Source of the DNA: Thioalkalicoccus limnaeus
GTDB lineage: Bacteria > Pseudomonadota > Gammaproteobacteria > Chromatiales > Chromatiaceae
NCBI RefSeq assembly: GCF_041197575.1
Contig: NZ_JBDKXB010000003.1
Location: forward strand, 220,441 to 284,440
Direction: 5' to 3'
Length of the DNA stretch: 64,000 nucleotides
In this document: positions 40,675 to 50,186 of the stretch, piece by piece
Numbering within the stretch: the first letter of the stretch is position 1
Layout of the letters: each line of letters begins with the position of its first letter
Notes under the pieces: model-generated
Database searches by the model: none
Seen by the model: the letters and a program-made list of their open reading frames with translations, nothing else
What the model was told of the DNA's origin: nothing
Position numbers and translations under genes: made by a program

Positions 40675-42312
40675 ATGCGGTTGACCCGCGTCCTGTTGTT
40701 GCTGCTCGCATCGCTGCCGATCGCCTTCCCCGCCGCGTCCAACGAGACCTTGCGCCAAGGTCTGGCAACCTTGGGCGAGCCCGCCCGGCTTGGGACCCTG
40801 GAGTTGGCCTCCGGGCCACTGCTTGCCGAGGTCTATCGCGCCAGGGATTATCGGTTGGCCTGGGATCCGGCCAGGATCGCGGCGCACCGGCGGCTGCTCG
40901 AGGCGACGCGGCGGGATGGGTTTCAACGCAGCGATTTCCATTTCCGCGAGATCATGGCCTGGATCGAACGCGGTGATCTGGCGACTTTGTCATCCGGCGA
41001 CCGGGTCGAGTTCGAATTGCTGCTCAGCGATAGCCTGCTGCGCTATCTGCATCACCATCGTTACGGCAAGGTGGATCCAGTTGCACTCGATGCGCACTGG
41101 AACCACTCGAGCCCGCCGACGTTCGCGGCACTGCGCGAGGATCTTGGGCAGGCCCTTGCGGCGCCGAATCTGGAAGCCCATGTCCGGCGCACGATCCGCC
41201 AGCCGGGCTTCTACTCGCGTCTGCGCGACGGCCTTGCCGATTACCGGGCAATCGCCGCCGACGGCGGCTGGCCGACGGTGCCCGAGGGCCGCACCGTGCG
41301 TCTCGGTGACCAGGATGAACAGGTTGCCTCGATTCGTGCCCGGCTCGCGGTCACCGGTGATCTGCGTGGTCCGCCGGCGGCCGACCCGACCCTGTTCGAC
41401 GAGGGTTTGAAGGCCTCGGTCGAGGATTTCCAGGAACGCCACGGTCTGGTGCGTGACGGCATCGTCGGTCCGCAAACGCGCGGGGCGATGAACGTTTCGG
41501 TCGAGGACCGGATCAATCAGATCCGCGTCAATCTGGAGCGCATGCGCTGGATCTACCATCACCTGCCGGACGACTTCGTGTTGGTCGATATCCCAGGCTA
41601 CCGGATCGATCTGGTCCGCAGCGGTCGGGTCGTCTGGACGACGCGGGCGATCGTCGGCACCGCGGAGCGCCAGACGCCGGTCTTCCGCGACCGACTCGCC
41701 TACCTCGAGTTCAATCCGACCTGGACGATCCCGCCGACGATCCTCGCCGAGGACATCCTGCCGAAAATGCAGGAAGATCCGAGTTATTTACAGGCTCGGG
41801 GGCTGCGGGTCATTGATCAGAGGGGTCGAAACATCCCGCCGGAGACCGTCGACTGGCATGTCCCACCGCGGGCCTTCCCCTACATGCTGCGGCAAGATCC
41901 AAGCGACGATAACGCCCTTGGGCGTGTCAAGTTCATGTTCCCGAATCTCTTTTCGGTGTATTTGCACGATACGCCGTATCGCGACCTGTTCGACCGGAGC
42001 GATCGGGCGCTCAGCTCTGGCTGTGTTCGCGTCGAGGATCCGATGCGGCTCGCCGAGCTCGTGCTCGATGAACCTGCGCGTTGGAATGCCGAGAGCTTTC
42101 AGGAGATCGTCGCATCCGGACAGACCCGGGTCGTCCGTTTGAAGGAGCCCCTGCCGGTTCTCTTGTCCTACTGGACCGCCGAGGCCGGCGAACCGGGACA
42201 GGTGCGTTTTCGCCCGGACATCTACGCACGCGACCAACAAGTCCTCGAGGCCCTCGATGGGGGCCGAGCTCGACCCCGGATCGTCGTCGACGAATCCACG
42301 GGGCCGGGCTAG
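40675..42312 (+). CDS. ldtD: L,D-transpeptidase of the YcbB/LdtD type
   Basis: Such enzymes make 3-3 cross-links in peptidoglycan. The 545-residue protein has a signal peptide (residues 1-20, LLLLLASLPIAFPAAS), a scaffold domain, a peptidoglycan-binding module (SVEDFQERHGLVRDGIVGPQ), and the catalytic YkuD domain with YLHDTP and the nucleophile motif SSGCVRVEDP. Length fits LdtD (615 in E. coli, shorter in relatives). It starts immediately after the spoVR stop with GGAGAG upstream, so it is very probably co-expressed with the prkA operon. Confidence 0.93.
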   Translation: MRLTRVLLLLLASLPIAFPAASNETLRQGLATLGEPARLGTLELASGPLLAEVYRARDYRLAWDPARIAAHRRLLEATRRDGFQRSDFHFREIMAWIERGDLATLSSGDRVEFELLLSDSLLRYLHHHRYGKVDPVALDAHWNHSSPPTFAALREDLGQALAAPNLEAHVRRTIRQPGFYSRLRDGLADYRAIAADGGWPTVPEGRTVRLGDQDEQVASIRARLAVTGDLRGPPAADPTLFDEGLKASVEDFQERHGLVRDGIVGPQTRGAMNVSVEDRINQIRVNLERMRWIYHHLPDDFVLVDIPGYRIDLVRSGRVVWTTRAIVGTAERQTPVFRDRLAYLEFNPTWTIPPTILAEDILPKMQEDPSYLQARGLRVIDQRGRNIPPETVDWHVPPRAFPYMLRQDPSDDNALGRVKFMFPNLFSVYLHDTPYRDLFDRSDRALSSGCVRVEDPMRLAELVLDEPARWNAESFQEIVASGQTRVVRLKEPLPVLLSYWTAEAGEPGQVRFRPDIYARDQQVLEALDGGRARPRIVVDESTGPG

Positions 42313-42389
42313 TGCATCGGCCGTCGTTCCGCTGTGCCGGCGATCTGGCGCCTGAGGTGCCTGGTCGAACGATGCCCGAGGGACAAGCC

Positions 42390-42917
42390 ATGCCGACGCC
42401 AGCCGATTTGAGCAGGGGGGCATCGCGAGACGCCGCGGATGCTGCCGGTCTCGGGATCGGACTGTGGCTCGGGTGGCGGGAATGGGTCGCGCTCCCGGAA
42501 TTGGGCTTGCCTGCGATCAAGGCGAAGGTCGATACTGGTGCGCGGACCTCGACGCTGCATGCCTTTTATGTCGAACCCTTTCGGAGCAAGGGTGCCGATC
42601 TCGTGCGGTTCGGCGTGCATCCGCTGCAGCGACGCACCGATATCTTGATCCACTGCGAGGCGCGCATCCGGGATCGACGTCTCGTCACCGATTCGGGTGG
42701 GCACCGCGAGCAGCGTTACGTGATCAAGACCCCGCTGCGCATTGCCGGGCTCAGCTGGCCGATCGAGGTCACGCTGACGAACCGCGAGACCATGCTCTTT
42801 CGGATGCTGGTCGGTCGCACCGCGATGGTCGGTCGTGTGCTCGTCGACCCGGCCCGTTCCTTTCTGACCGGGCGGCCTGATCCCGCCGCCTGTTACGGCG
42901 GCGACGCAGACCGCTGA
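42390..42917 (+). CDS. Retropepsin-like ATP-dependent zinc protease family protein
   Basis: The 175-residue protein belongs to the RimB/RloA-like group, with an aspartic-protease-like fold. The motif is ELGLPAIKAKVDTGARTSTL (catalytic Asp-Thr-Gly near residue 49), followed by RYVIKTPLRIAGLSWPIEV and FRMLVGRTAM. Relatives act next to RimK-type ligases or carry the label ATP-dependent zinc protease; no rimK is seen here. The ATG at 42390 has GAGGG 7 bp upstream; an ATG at 42372 is an alternative. It lies 77 bp after ldtD. Confidence 0.85.
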   Translation: MPTPADLSRGASRDAADAAGLGIGLWLGWREWVALPELGLPAIKAKVDTGARTSTLHAFYVEPFRSKGADLVRFGVHPLQRRTDILIHCEARIRDRRLVTDSGGHREQRYVIKTPLRIAGLSWPIEVTLTNRETMLFRMLVGRTAMVGRVLVDPARSFLTGRPDPAACYGGDADR

Positions 42918-43328
42918 TTTTCATCGGACGCCCTGCTCGAGATCGCCGAATGAAGATCGCTCGGCGTCGGGGTCACGCTCGACCCTCTCGGTGTCGGCGG
43001 TTGCCCGTGGGCCTATCCGAAGCGGTCGCCACCGGATCAGTGGAAGATCGCGCGATCCTTCGTCAGCGAGGCCCTGTCCGGTTACTCCGGCGATGATCGG
43101 ATCGCCGATCGTTTTGTCGCGTTGGCCGAGGGCCTCGGTTCGCGCATCATGGTCGAAGGGGTCGAGACCGATGCCCAACGCGATGACCTGGCCCGACACG
43201 GTTGTTGCGTCTTTCAGGGGTCCCGGTTCGGTCATCCGGGACTGATCGAGACGTTGATGATCTCCACTGCCACGGCGCCGGATCGTCCGAGCGCACTGGC
43301 CCATACCCAACATGAAGAACCAAGGTGA
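42918..43328 (+). pseudogene. EAL-domain (c-di-GMP phosphodiesterase) remnant
   Basis: Directly after the protease stop, in the same frame, the sequence reads SSDALLEIAE, a TGA (42951), then SLGVGVTLDPLGVGG, DQWKIARSFVSEALSGYSGD, ALAEGLGSRIMVEGVETDAQ and CCVFQGSRFGHP. This is the C-terminal third of an EAL domain. Key residues have decayed: the expected LDDFGTG is LDPLGVG and KID is KIA, while EGVET survives. There is no N-terminal half, no start and an internal stop, so it cannot hydrolyse c-di-GMP. Confidence 0.85.
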
Positions 43329-43332
43329 GCCG

Positions 43333-43746
43333 ATGAAACAGAGGCCGAAGATCCTGATTTCCGCCGTCGATATGGAACGACTGGAACAGTTGCTCGCAAC
43401 GCTGCCAGACAACGCCTTCCCGGGCCGGGCCGAACTGGAGGCGGAGTTGTATCGAGCCGATGTGGTCGACCCGGCGGACATGCCGGCGTCCGTCGTGACG
43501 ATGAATTCCCAGGTCCGCTTCCGCGTCGAACCCTCGGCGGAAGCCTTTTGCCTGACGCTGGTTTATCCGAAGGACGTGGAGCCCGGTGGCGGGACCATCT
43601 CGGTGCTGGCACCGGTCGGCAGTGCGCTGCTCGGCCTTTCCGAACAGGACGAGATCGAGTGGCCGAAGCCCGGCGGCGGGACACTGCGGGTCCGTATCGA
43701 AGAGGTCATCCACCAGCCAGAACGCGCGGGCGGGGGGCGGACCTGA
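43333..43746 (+). CDS. rnk: Rnk, nucleoside diphosphate kinase regulator
   Basis: The 137-residue protein (136 in E. coli) has an N-terminal coiled-coil stub (DMERLEQLLATLPDN) and a GreA/GreB-like C-terminal FKBP-fold domain (VEPGGGTISVLAPVGSALLG, then EIEWPKP). Rnk binds RNA polymerase in the secondary channel region, and its name comes from an effect on Ndk levels. An AAGG lies 7 bp before the ATG at 43333; the upstream ATG at 43312 overlaps the EAL remnant. It converges with dapE. Confidence 0.92.
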   Translation: MKQRPKILISAVDMERLEQLLATLPDNAFPGRAELEAELYRADVVDPADMPASVVTMNSQVRFRVEPSAEAFCLTLVYPKDVEPGGGTISVLAPVGSALLGLSEQDEIEWPKPGGGTLRVRIEEVIHQPERAGGGRT

Positions 43747-43757
43747 GTCGAGCCCTG

Positions 43758-44888
43758 TCAGCGCGGCAGCAACCGTTCGAGCAGCCCGCGGTAGATGCTG
43801 GTCAACTGATCCAATTCGGCGACCCCAACGCACTCGTTGGCTTGATGGATGGTCGCATTGACGGGTCCGAATTCGACGACCTGGGCCCCGGTCGGCGCGA
43901 TGAAGCGGCCGTCCGAGGTGCCGCCAGAGGTCGAGCGTTCGGCCTCGAGGCCGGTGACCGCCGCGATCGCGGCGCAGGTGGCGGCGACCAGCTCGCCCGC
44001 ATGGGTCAGGAACGGCTGCCCGGACAGGACCCAGCGCAGATCGTAGCGGAAGTCGCCGCGATCGAGGATCTCGGCGACGCGACGCTGGATGGTCGTGGCG
44101 TCGAGTTCGGTCGAGAAACGGAGGTTGAATTGGGCCGCGAGCCGATCCGGGATCACGTTTTCGGCGCCGGTACCCATGTTCAGGTTCGCGATCTGGAAGC
44201 TGGTCGGCGGGAAGTGGGCATTGCCCTGATCCCAGATCTCGGCGCATAGGACGGCCAGCTGTTCGACACAGGCATGGAGCGGGTTCTTCGCGCGGTGCGG
44301 ATAGGCGACGTGGCCTTGCCGACCATGGACGGTCAAGTACCCGCTGAGGCTGCCGCGGCGGCCGATCTTGATGGTATCCCCGAGCTGTCGCTGGCATGAA
44401 GGTTCGCCGACGAGGCAATAATCGATGCGCTCGCTGCGCGCCGCGAGTGTCTCGATGACTTTGACGGTGCCGTCGACGGCCGGGCCTTCCTCGTCACTGG
44501 TGATCAGGAATGCGAGCGAGCCGGGCGGCTCGGGGCGGCCGTCGAGGAAATCGGCGACCGCGGTGACCATCGCCGCGATCGCACCTTTCATATCGCAGGC
44601 CCCGCGCCCGTAAAGCTGGCCATCGCGGACCTCGGGAACGAAGGGATCCGAGTGCCACTGATCGAGCGGGCCGGGCGGGACCACGTCGGTGTGACCGGCG
44701 AGGCAGACGAGCGGGCCGGTCTCGCCGCGGCGGGCCCAAAGGTTGGTCACGTCGCCGAATGGCATCGGCTCTATCCGAAAGCCGAGCGCGGCCAGCCGCT
44801 CGGCCAGCAGCGCCTGGCAGCCCTCGTCACGCGGGGTGACCGATGGGCGGCGGATCAGGTCCATCGCGAGATCGAGGGTAGCGGACAT
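43758..44888 (-). CDS. dapE: Succinyl-diaminopimelate desuccinylase
   Basis: DapE releases succinate from N-succinyl-L,L-DAP, making precursor for lysine and peptidoglycan. The 376-residue protein (375 in E. coli) shows the di-zinc M20 ligands: His in CLAGHTDVVPPGP, Asp in GRGACDMKGAIAAM, the Glu pair in ITSDEEGPAVDGT, and the C-terminal STSGGTSDGRFI. The dimerisation domain lies at about residues 180-290. It converges with rnk with 11 bp between stop codons. Confidence 0.97.
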   Translation of the reverse strand: MSATLDLAMDLIRRPSVTPRDEGCQALLAERLAALGFRIEPMPFGDVTNLWARRGETGPLVCLAGHTDVVPPGPLDQWHSDPFVPEVRDGQLYGRGACDMKGAIAAMVTAVADFLDGRPEPPGSLAFLITSDEEGPAVDGTVKVIETLAARSERIDYCLVGEPSCQRQLGDTIKIGRRGSLSGYLTVHGRQGHVAYPHRAKNPLHACVEQLAVLCAEIWDQGNAHFPPTSFQIANLNMGTGAENVIPDRLAAQFNLRFSTELDATTIQRRVAEILDRGDFRYDLRWVLSGQPFLTHAGELVAATCAAIAAVTGLEAERSTSGGTSDGRFIAPTGAQVVEFGPVNATIHQANECVGVAELDQLTSIYRGLLERLLPR

Positions 44889-44989
44889 CGGGCGGGTTCT
44901 CCGGGTTCAGTGAGCGAGTTGGTCGAGGGCGACGGCACGTCCCCGGCGATGCTGGCGACTGGGTAGGCATGTCGCGAACATCACAGGGT

Positions 44990-47900
44990 TCATTCGAGTG
45001 CCTTGTTCTTGGTTCGTGTGCGCAGGTACAGTTCCTCCATCAGCTCGATAAAGGATCCGCCCTTGTCCCAGAAGGGCGGGAAGTCGCCGCCCTTCTTGAT
45101 CAGGATCGCCGGCACCGCTGCGGGCGCCGCGGGCGCGATCTCGCCGGGTAGCCGATGCCGACCGGACCAGAATGCTTGGTAGTCGGGGGACGTCGTAGCC
45201 GGCCGTGGCTGGGTGAAGAAGGACGCAGCCGGTTCGATCGGTTCGGCGGCGTCCTCGACGAGCAGGCCGGACAGGGCGGCGCCGAGCGGGGTGCGGCACA
45301 GGGCTTCGTGGAGACGCTTGCGCGGCAGGCCGCGCAGTTCGAACAGCAGGAAGGGATCCTGCTTGACCTGGCCGATGCGGAAGGCACGGTCGCTCGCCTG
45401 ATTCTCGACGGCCGGGTTCCACCAACGATCGAAGTGGAAGACGTGGTTGGCCTTGGTCAGCGTGATGCCGACACCGCCGGCCTTCAGCGACAAGACGAAG
45501 ACGGCCGGTTCGGTCTCGGGGTCCTGGAAGGCCTCGATCATCGCCTCGCGGCGGGTCCGCGGTGTACCGCCATGAAGGTAGTAGGTCCGGTAGTGACGCG
45601 AGCGGCGTAGGAACTGCTCCAGCTCCGCTCCGATCTCGGTGAACTGGGAGAAGACCAGCACGCTGTCGCCGGTGGCCATGACCTCGTCGAGCATCGCGTC
45701 GAGGCGTTGCAACTTGTGCGAACGCTCCGGCGTGAAGGGACTGCCGTCCTTGAGGAACTGGGCCGGGTGATTGCAGATCTGTTTCAGCCGCATCAGGGTC
45801 GAGAGCATCAAGCCTTGCCGTTCGATGCCCTCCTTCTCGTCCAACCGCCGCTCGACATCGCGTACCACCGACTCGTAGAGGGCTGCCTGTTCCTTGCTCA
45901 GGTTGCAGTATTGGCGGCCCTCGACCTTGTCTGGCAGGTCCGCGATGATCGACTTGTCGGTCTTGACCCGGCGCAGGATGAAGGGCTCGACGAGGCGTTT
46001 GAGCGTCATCGTGCGCCCCGGATCCTTGTCGCGCTGGATCGGGATCTCGAACTGCTTGCGAAAACGCGCCTGGGTGTCGAGGTAACCGGGCTGCACGAAA
46101 TGAAAGATCGACCAGAGGTCCGTCAGCCGGTTTTCGACCGGGGTACCAGTCAACGCCAGACGATGGCGCGCCTCGAGTTTCAGGATCGCCTTGGTCTGCT
46201 CGGCCTTCGGGTTCTTGATGTTCTGTGCCTCGTCAAGGACCACCCGATGCCATGTGAGCGCGCCGAGCAGCTTCAGGTCGCGGCGCACCAACGCGTAGGA
46301 GGTGATCACCATGTCGCAGCCGTCGACCTGGGCGTGGAAGGCCTCGGTCGCCTGAGCCCGATCCGGCCCGTGGTGGATCAGGGTGCGCAGCCGAGGCGCG
46401 AAGGTCTGGATCTCTTTCGCCCAGTTGCCGAGCACGGAGGTCGGCGCGATCAGCAGCGTCGGCGGCAAGCTCGTGCCCGGCTCCCGTTCGCTCAGGAGCC
46501 GCGCGATCACCTGCATCGTCTTGCCGAGTCCCATGTCGTCGGCCAGGCAGCCGTGGAGACCCAATCCCTCGAGGAATCCTAGCCAGGCGACGCCGCGGCG
46601 TTGATAGTCGCGCAGCGTGCACGCGAGGCCGGCGGGGTTGGGGACCGGCTCGAGCTGGCGGTGGTCACGCAGCCGCTCGAGCATCTCGGCCAAGGCCGCG
46701 TCGCGGTCGATCTCGAAGCTGTCGTCTGTCGCGACCTTTCGGAGCAGATCGGGCAGTGCGATCGCCGGCAACTCCTGTCCGTGCTCGCGCCAGAAGGCAA
46801 GCATCTCCCGCATCTTGTCCCGATCGAGTTCGACCCACTGGCCCCGGAATTGGACCAGGGGTGTCTTGGCCTCGACCAGTTGTCGCCATTCGTCCTCGGT
46901 GACCGTCTGATCGCCGATCGCGAGCTCATAGCGGTACTGGATCAGATGGTCGAGACTCAGCCCGCCCTGAGTCGGAGCAGCGGAGAGCTTGCCGCGCTGG
47001 CCGGTCGGGCGCAGCCGGATCTTGATCCGTCGCCGCCCTTGGGGCGTCCACCAGGCCGGTACGACGACCTTGAATCCGGCATCCTCGAGTACCCAGGCGG
47101 TTTCCTTCAGAAAGTCGAAGGCCCCGTCCAGGTCCAGCGGCACGGCCTGCGGGGTCGCGGTTTCGAGGCCGGCCCAGAGCCTCGGGTAGATCCGAGCGGC
47201 CAGGCCCAGATCGAACAGCAGGTCGCGCTCGAAGTCGGCGCCGAAGCGCTGCTGGATCGCTTGCCGACCGGCTGCCGGCTCGGCCCAGTAGTCGGCGAGG
47301 TCGAGTCGATGCGATGGGTCGTCCTTCGGCACCGCGATCAAGTCGAGCCGCCAGTCGTCCGGCCTCTCGGGCGGCGCCTCGACCAGCCTCAGACCCAGGC
47401 TGAAAGCCGCGCCGCGATCGGCTCCGACGAGGCATCGGCGCCAGCCGCGCCATCTCCGGTAGAGATCCATCGCCGCATCGCCGGTCTGGATCGCGGCGCG
47501 AGCCGGATCCAATCCCCCGGCGAGCAGCGTGCCCTCGATGCGCCTCGTGAAGGTCGCCGGCCAGCGAACCTGGCGCAGCGTCTGGTCGAGCAACACCTCG
47601 GAACAGTGCCGCAACAGGCTCTCCGGGTCGACCGGGCCATCGAGGCCGGTGGCCGCTGCGGCTGGCCAACTGGGCAGCGCGCGCGCGATCAGCTCGTCGA
47701 AAGAATCCGAGGTCCACTGCCAGCCGCATAGGACCTCGCCGGGCGGCGGTTTGCGTTGTCCCTTGGCCTTCGGTAGTCGATGCCAGACCAGCCTCGGCAG
47801 GTACTGATCCCGCAGCAGCAGGTGCTTGAGTTCCTGCGTGAACCAGAACCAGAACAGGAAATCGGCGCCGGGTTGCAGGCTATCGGCGTGATGGAAGGAT

Positions 47901-48280
47901 TGATAGTGGATGTCGCGCAACTGGCGCACTGGGCTATCCAATCGATAGCTGTCGACTTGCCACTCGCAGAGCTGCGCTCCGTCCGTGACGGGGTCCGCGG
48001 CCTGAAAGCGCGCGAGTTGCGGCGAAGGCAATGGCGCCGCGCCCACGCTCGGCAGCCGTAGCCGGCAAGTCTCGATGGCGCCGGGCGGTACCCGCGGTAC
48101 CCCTAGCAGTTCGAGGAACGCCGGCCAATCCGTCTTAGCCAGCGCGAACGGATGCGACGGATCGACGCGTCTTCGGGCTTGACGCGCGGGTACGGCGGTC
48201 TCGGCCCACAAATGCAAGGCACCGGCGCGGGCGAAATCGTCGCCCGATGCGGGTTGCCAGAAGGTATGGAGGATCCTCAT
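44990..48280 (-). CDS. Large SNF2-family DEAD/DEAH helicase
   Basis: The 1,096-residue protein has a long N-terminal half typical of the bacterial SNF2 group with an associated helicase domain, then a complete Swi2/Snf2 motor: motif I ADDMGLGKTMQVIARLL, Ia LLIAPTSVLGNWAKEI, II VVLDEAQNIKNPKAEQTKAI, III ALTGTPVENRL, V LKAGGVGITLTKANHV and VI DRAFRIGQ. Biological role in bacteria is poorly defined; RNA polymerase recycling (RapA), repair and defence are all known for relatives. The ATG at 48280 was preferred over an upstream start. It stands alone, followed after 100 bp by dapE. Confidence 0.93.
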   Translation of the reverse strand: MRILHTFWQPASGDDFARAGALHLWAETAVPARQARRRVDPSHPFALAKTDWPAFLELLGVPRVPPGAIETCRLRLPSVGAAPLPSPQLARFQAADPVTDGAQLCEWQVDSYRLDSPVRQLRDIHYQSFHHADSLQPGADFLFWFWFTQELKHLLLRDQYLPRLVWHRLPKAKGQRKPPPGEVLCGWQWTSDSFDELIARALPSWPAAAATGLDGPVDPESLLRHCSEVLLDQTLRQVRWPATFTRRIEGTLLAGGLDPARAAIQTGDAAMDLYRRWRGWRRCLVGADRGAAFSLGLRLVEAPPERPDDWRLDLIAVPKDDPSHRLDLADYWAEPAAGRQAIQQRFGADFERDLLFDLGLAARIYPRLWAGLETATPQAVPLDLDGAFDFLKETAWVLEDAGFKVVVPAWWTPQGRRRIKIRLRPTGQRGKLSAAPTQGGLSLDHLIQYRYELAIGDQTVTEDEWRQLVEAKTPLVQFRGQWVELDRDKMREMLAFWREHGQELPAIALPDLLRKVATDDSFEIDRDAALAEMLERLRDHRQLEPVPNPAGLACTLRDYQRRGVAWLGFLEGLGLHGCLADDMGLGKTMQVIARLLSEREPGTSLPPTLLIAPTSVLGNWAKEIQTFAPRLRTLIHHGPDRAQATEAFHAQVDGCDMVITSYALVRRDLKLLGALTWHRVVLDEAQNIKNPKAEQTKAILKLEARHRLALTGTPVENRLTDLWSIFHFVQPGYLDTQARFRKQFEIPIQRDKDPGRTMTLKRLVEPFILRRVKTDKSIIADLPDKVEGRQYCNLSKEQAALYESVVRDVERRLDEKEGIERQGLMLSTLMRLKQICNHPAQFLKDGSPFTPERSHKLQRLDAMLDEVMATGDSVLVFSQFTEIGAELEQFLRRSRHYRTYYLHGGTPRTRREAMIEAFQDPETEPAVFVLSLKAGGVGITLTKANHVFHFDRWWNPAVENQASDRAFRIGQVKQDPFLLFELRGLPRKRLHEALCRTPLGAALSGLLVEDAAEPIEPAASFFTQPRPATTSPDYQAFWSGRHRLPGEIAPAAPAAVPAILIKKGGDFPPFWDKGGSFIELMEELYLRTRTKNKALE

Positions 48281-48691
48281 GCGGGGTTCGTTATCCCAGG
48301 GCCAGGTTGCACCGCGCGACAAAAGGGCCGATGGCCGGCTTCGTAGATCATCATCGGGATGTTAGCGGACCCATCGGCCGATTGGCCATATCGGCTGAAG
48401 CGGGTCGGCCGTCGGGTGAGGGCGCGGGGGACATCGCGGCCGGCTTCGGTCGTGACGGTGGCGAGTGCGGTGCCTGGCGCGTAAGGCCAGGGCCCAGACA
48501 TGACACCGCGGGGCGGGTGTCGGCAGTTCTGGGGGGTTGGGCTGGCCGCCCTGTGGGCGCGGCTTTTCGGCCTAGCGACCCGCCGGCCTCGCGCCGATCG
48601 CCGGTCGGCTAGGGGTTCATGTATCATCGTGTGCCGGGCCCTCGCGCCCCCTTTGATCCTATGGTTTCTCTTGGTCGAACCCCGAATCAGC
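48281..48691. other. Divergent intergenic region before the L,D-transpeptidase gene
   Basis: About 410 bp separate the SNF2 gene (leftward) from the L,D-transpeptidase (rightward). The transpeptidase frame itself is open back to 48500, and a GTG at 48629 would add a short hydrophobic segment (RALAPPLILWFLLVEP) that could be a membrane anchor. I see no clear promoter hexamers. Confidence 0.4.
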
Positions 48692-49270
48692 ATGATCGTC
48701 GAAGATGTCGCGCCGGCGCCCCGGGCGCGCCAACCGGCTGCCGTGGCGCCACGAGGGCGGGTTCGCCCGGTCGTGCAACGCCATGCGATCCGTGTCGAGC
48801 TGGCTAGCCAGACGCTGGTGCTCCTATCGCAGGGGCGGCCGGTCGCCTGTTATCCGGTCTCGACGGCGGCGAAGGGTCCGGATGAACGCCTCGGCAGCGG
48901 CGGTACGCCGCGAGGGCGGCACCGGATACGCATCCGGATCGGGGACGGTTGTCCGATCGGAGCCGTCTTTCGCGGCCGGCGACCGACCGGTGAAGTCTAT
49001 GACTCGGAGCTCGCCGTGCGCTGGCCCGAGCGAGACTGGATCCTGACTCGTATTCTGTGGTTGACCGGGCTGGAGTCGGGCCGCAACCGCGGTGGCGATG
49101 TCGATACCCTGCGCCGCTTCATCTATATCCATGGCTGTCCCGACAGCGAGCCGATGGGCGTGCCGCGCTCGCATGGCTGTATCCGGATGCGCAACGTCGA
49201 TCTGCTCGATCTGTTCGCGCAGGTCCGCGCGGGAACCCTGGTCGAGATCGAGGACGGACGTAATGCTTGA
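48692..49270 (+). CDS. L,D-transpeptidase, short YkuD/ErfK type
   Basis: The catalytic domain is clear: a strand start (RHAIRVELASQTLVLLSQGR), IYIHGCPDSEP and the nucleophile motif RSHGCIRMRNVDLLDLF. A 192-residue product begins at ATG 48692, but this lacks a signal sequence. A GTG at 48629 would add a hydrophobic N-terminal segment that would place the enzyme in the periplasm, so the true start may be upstream. Its end overlaps the dppB-like gene by 8 bp (ATGCTTGA), implying coupled translation with a peptide transporter. Confidence 0.88.
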   Translation: MIVEDVAPAPRARQPAAVAPRGRVRPVVQRHAIRVELASQTLVLLSQGRPVACYPVSTAAKGPDERLGSGGTPRGRHRIRIRIGDGCPIGAVFRGRRPTGEVYDSELAVRWPERDWILTRILWLTGLESGRNRGGDVDTLRRFIYIHGCPDSEPMGVPRSHGCIRMRNVDLLDLFAQVRAGTLVEIEDGRNA

Positions 49271-50183
49271 GGCGGTCGCCGCGCGCCTGGTCTCGGCCGC
49301 GGTCGTGGTGCTCGGGGTCTGCACGCTGGTCTTCCTGCTGATCCACCTGGTCCCGGGCGACCCGGTCGAGGCGATGCTCGGCGAGGGCGCGCGGCCGGCC
49401 GACCGCGCCGCGCTGCGCGAGGCCCTGGGCCTGGATCGGCCGGTGATGGAACAGTACCTGACCTATCTGAGCCGGCTCGCACGCCTGGATCTCGGGGTTT
49501 CGTTTCAGGAGCAGCGTCCGGTCATCGACCTGCTGCGCGAGCGTTTCCCGGCGACCTTGGAGCTCGCCGCGGTGGCGCTGCTGCTGGCATTGGTGTTGGC
49601 GATCCCGCTCGGGGTGTTGGCCGCCTCGTATCGTGGCGGGCCGATCGACACCGGGGCCATGGGCCTGTCGCTGCTCGGCGTCGCGATCCCGAACTTCTGG
49701 CTCGGCCCCTTGCTGATCCTGGTCTTTTCCCTATGGCTCGGCTGGACCCCGGTCAGCGGTCGCGATGGCCTCGCGAGCCTGATCCTGCCGGCGGTGACCC
49801 TTGGGACCGGCCTCGCGGCGGTGCTGGCGCGGATGGTCCGCAGCAGCCTGTTGGAGGTGCTCGGCGAGGACTATATCCGCACGGCCCGGGCCAAGGGCCT
49901 CAGCGGTGCGGCGGTCCTGTGGCGGCACGCGCTGCGCAATGCCTGGCTGCCGGTCTTGACGCTGATCGGACTGCAGCTCGGCGGCCTGCTCGGCGGGGCC
50001 GTGATCACCGAGACCGTCTTCGGCTGGCCCGGTGTCGGCAGCCTGCTGATCGAGGCGATCCAGGGCCGCGATTACCCGGTCGTGCAGGCCTGCGTGCTCC
50101 TGATCAGCCTGTCGTACTTGCTGATCAACACGCTGACCGACCTGGTCTATACCTGGGTCGACCCACGGATCCGGTTGGGTTGA
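49263..50183 (+). CDS. dppB: ABC transporter permease, DppB/OppB type
   Basis: The 306-residue membrane protein has six predicted helices. It begins with the family N-terminus (VVVLGVCTLVFLLIHLVPGD followed by DPVEAMLGEGA), has the ATPase-contact EAA loop (YIRTARAKGLSGAAVLWRHA) and the C-terminal ETVFGWPGVGSLLIEAI. It pairs with the next gene 3 bp downstream. No solute-binding protein or ATPase gene is present, so these must come from elsewhere. Context (L,D-transpeptidase, nagZ) suggests murein peptide uptake, which is inference. Confidence 0.93.
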   Translation: MLEAVAARLVSAAVVVLGVCTLVFLLIHLVPGDPVEAMLGEGARPADRAALREALGLDRPVMEQYLTYLSRLARLDLGVSFQEQRPVIDLLRERFPATLELAAVALLLALVLAIPLGVLAASYRGGPIDTGAMGLSLLGVAIPNFWLGPLLILVFSLWLGWTPVSGRDGLASLILPAVTLGTGLAAVLARMVRSSLLEVLGEDYIRTARAKGLSGAAVLWRHALRNAWLPVLTLIGLQLGGLLGGAVITETVFGWPGVGSLLIEAIQGRDYPVVQACVLLISLSYLLINTLTDLVYTWVDPRIRLG

Positions 50184-50186
50184 GCC

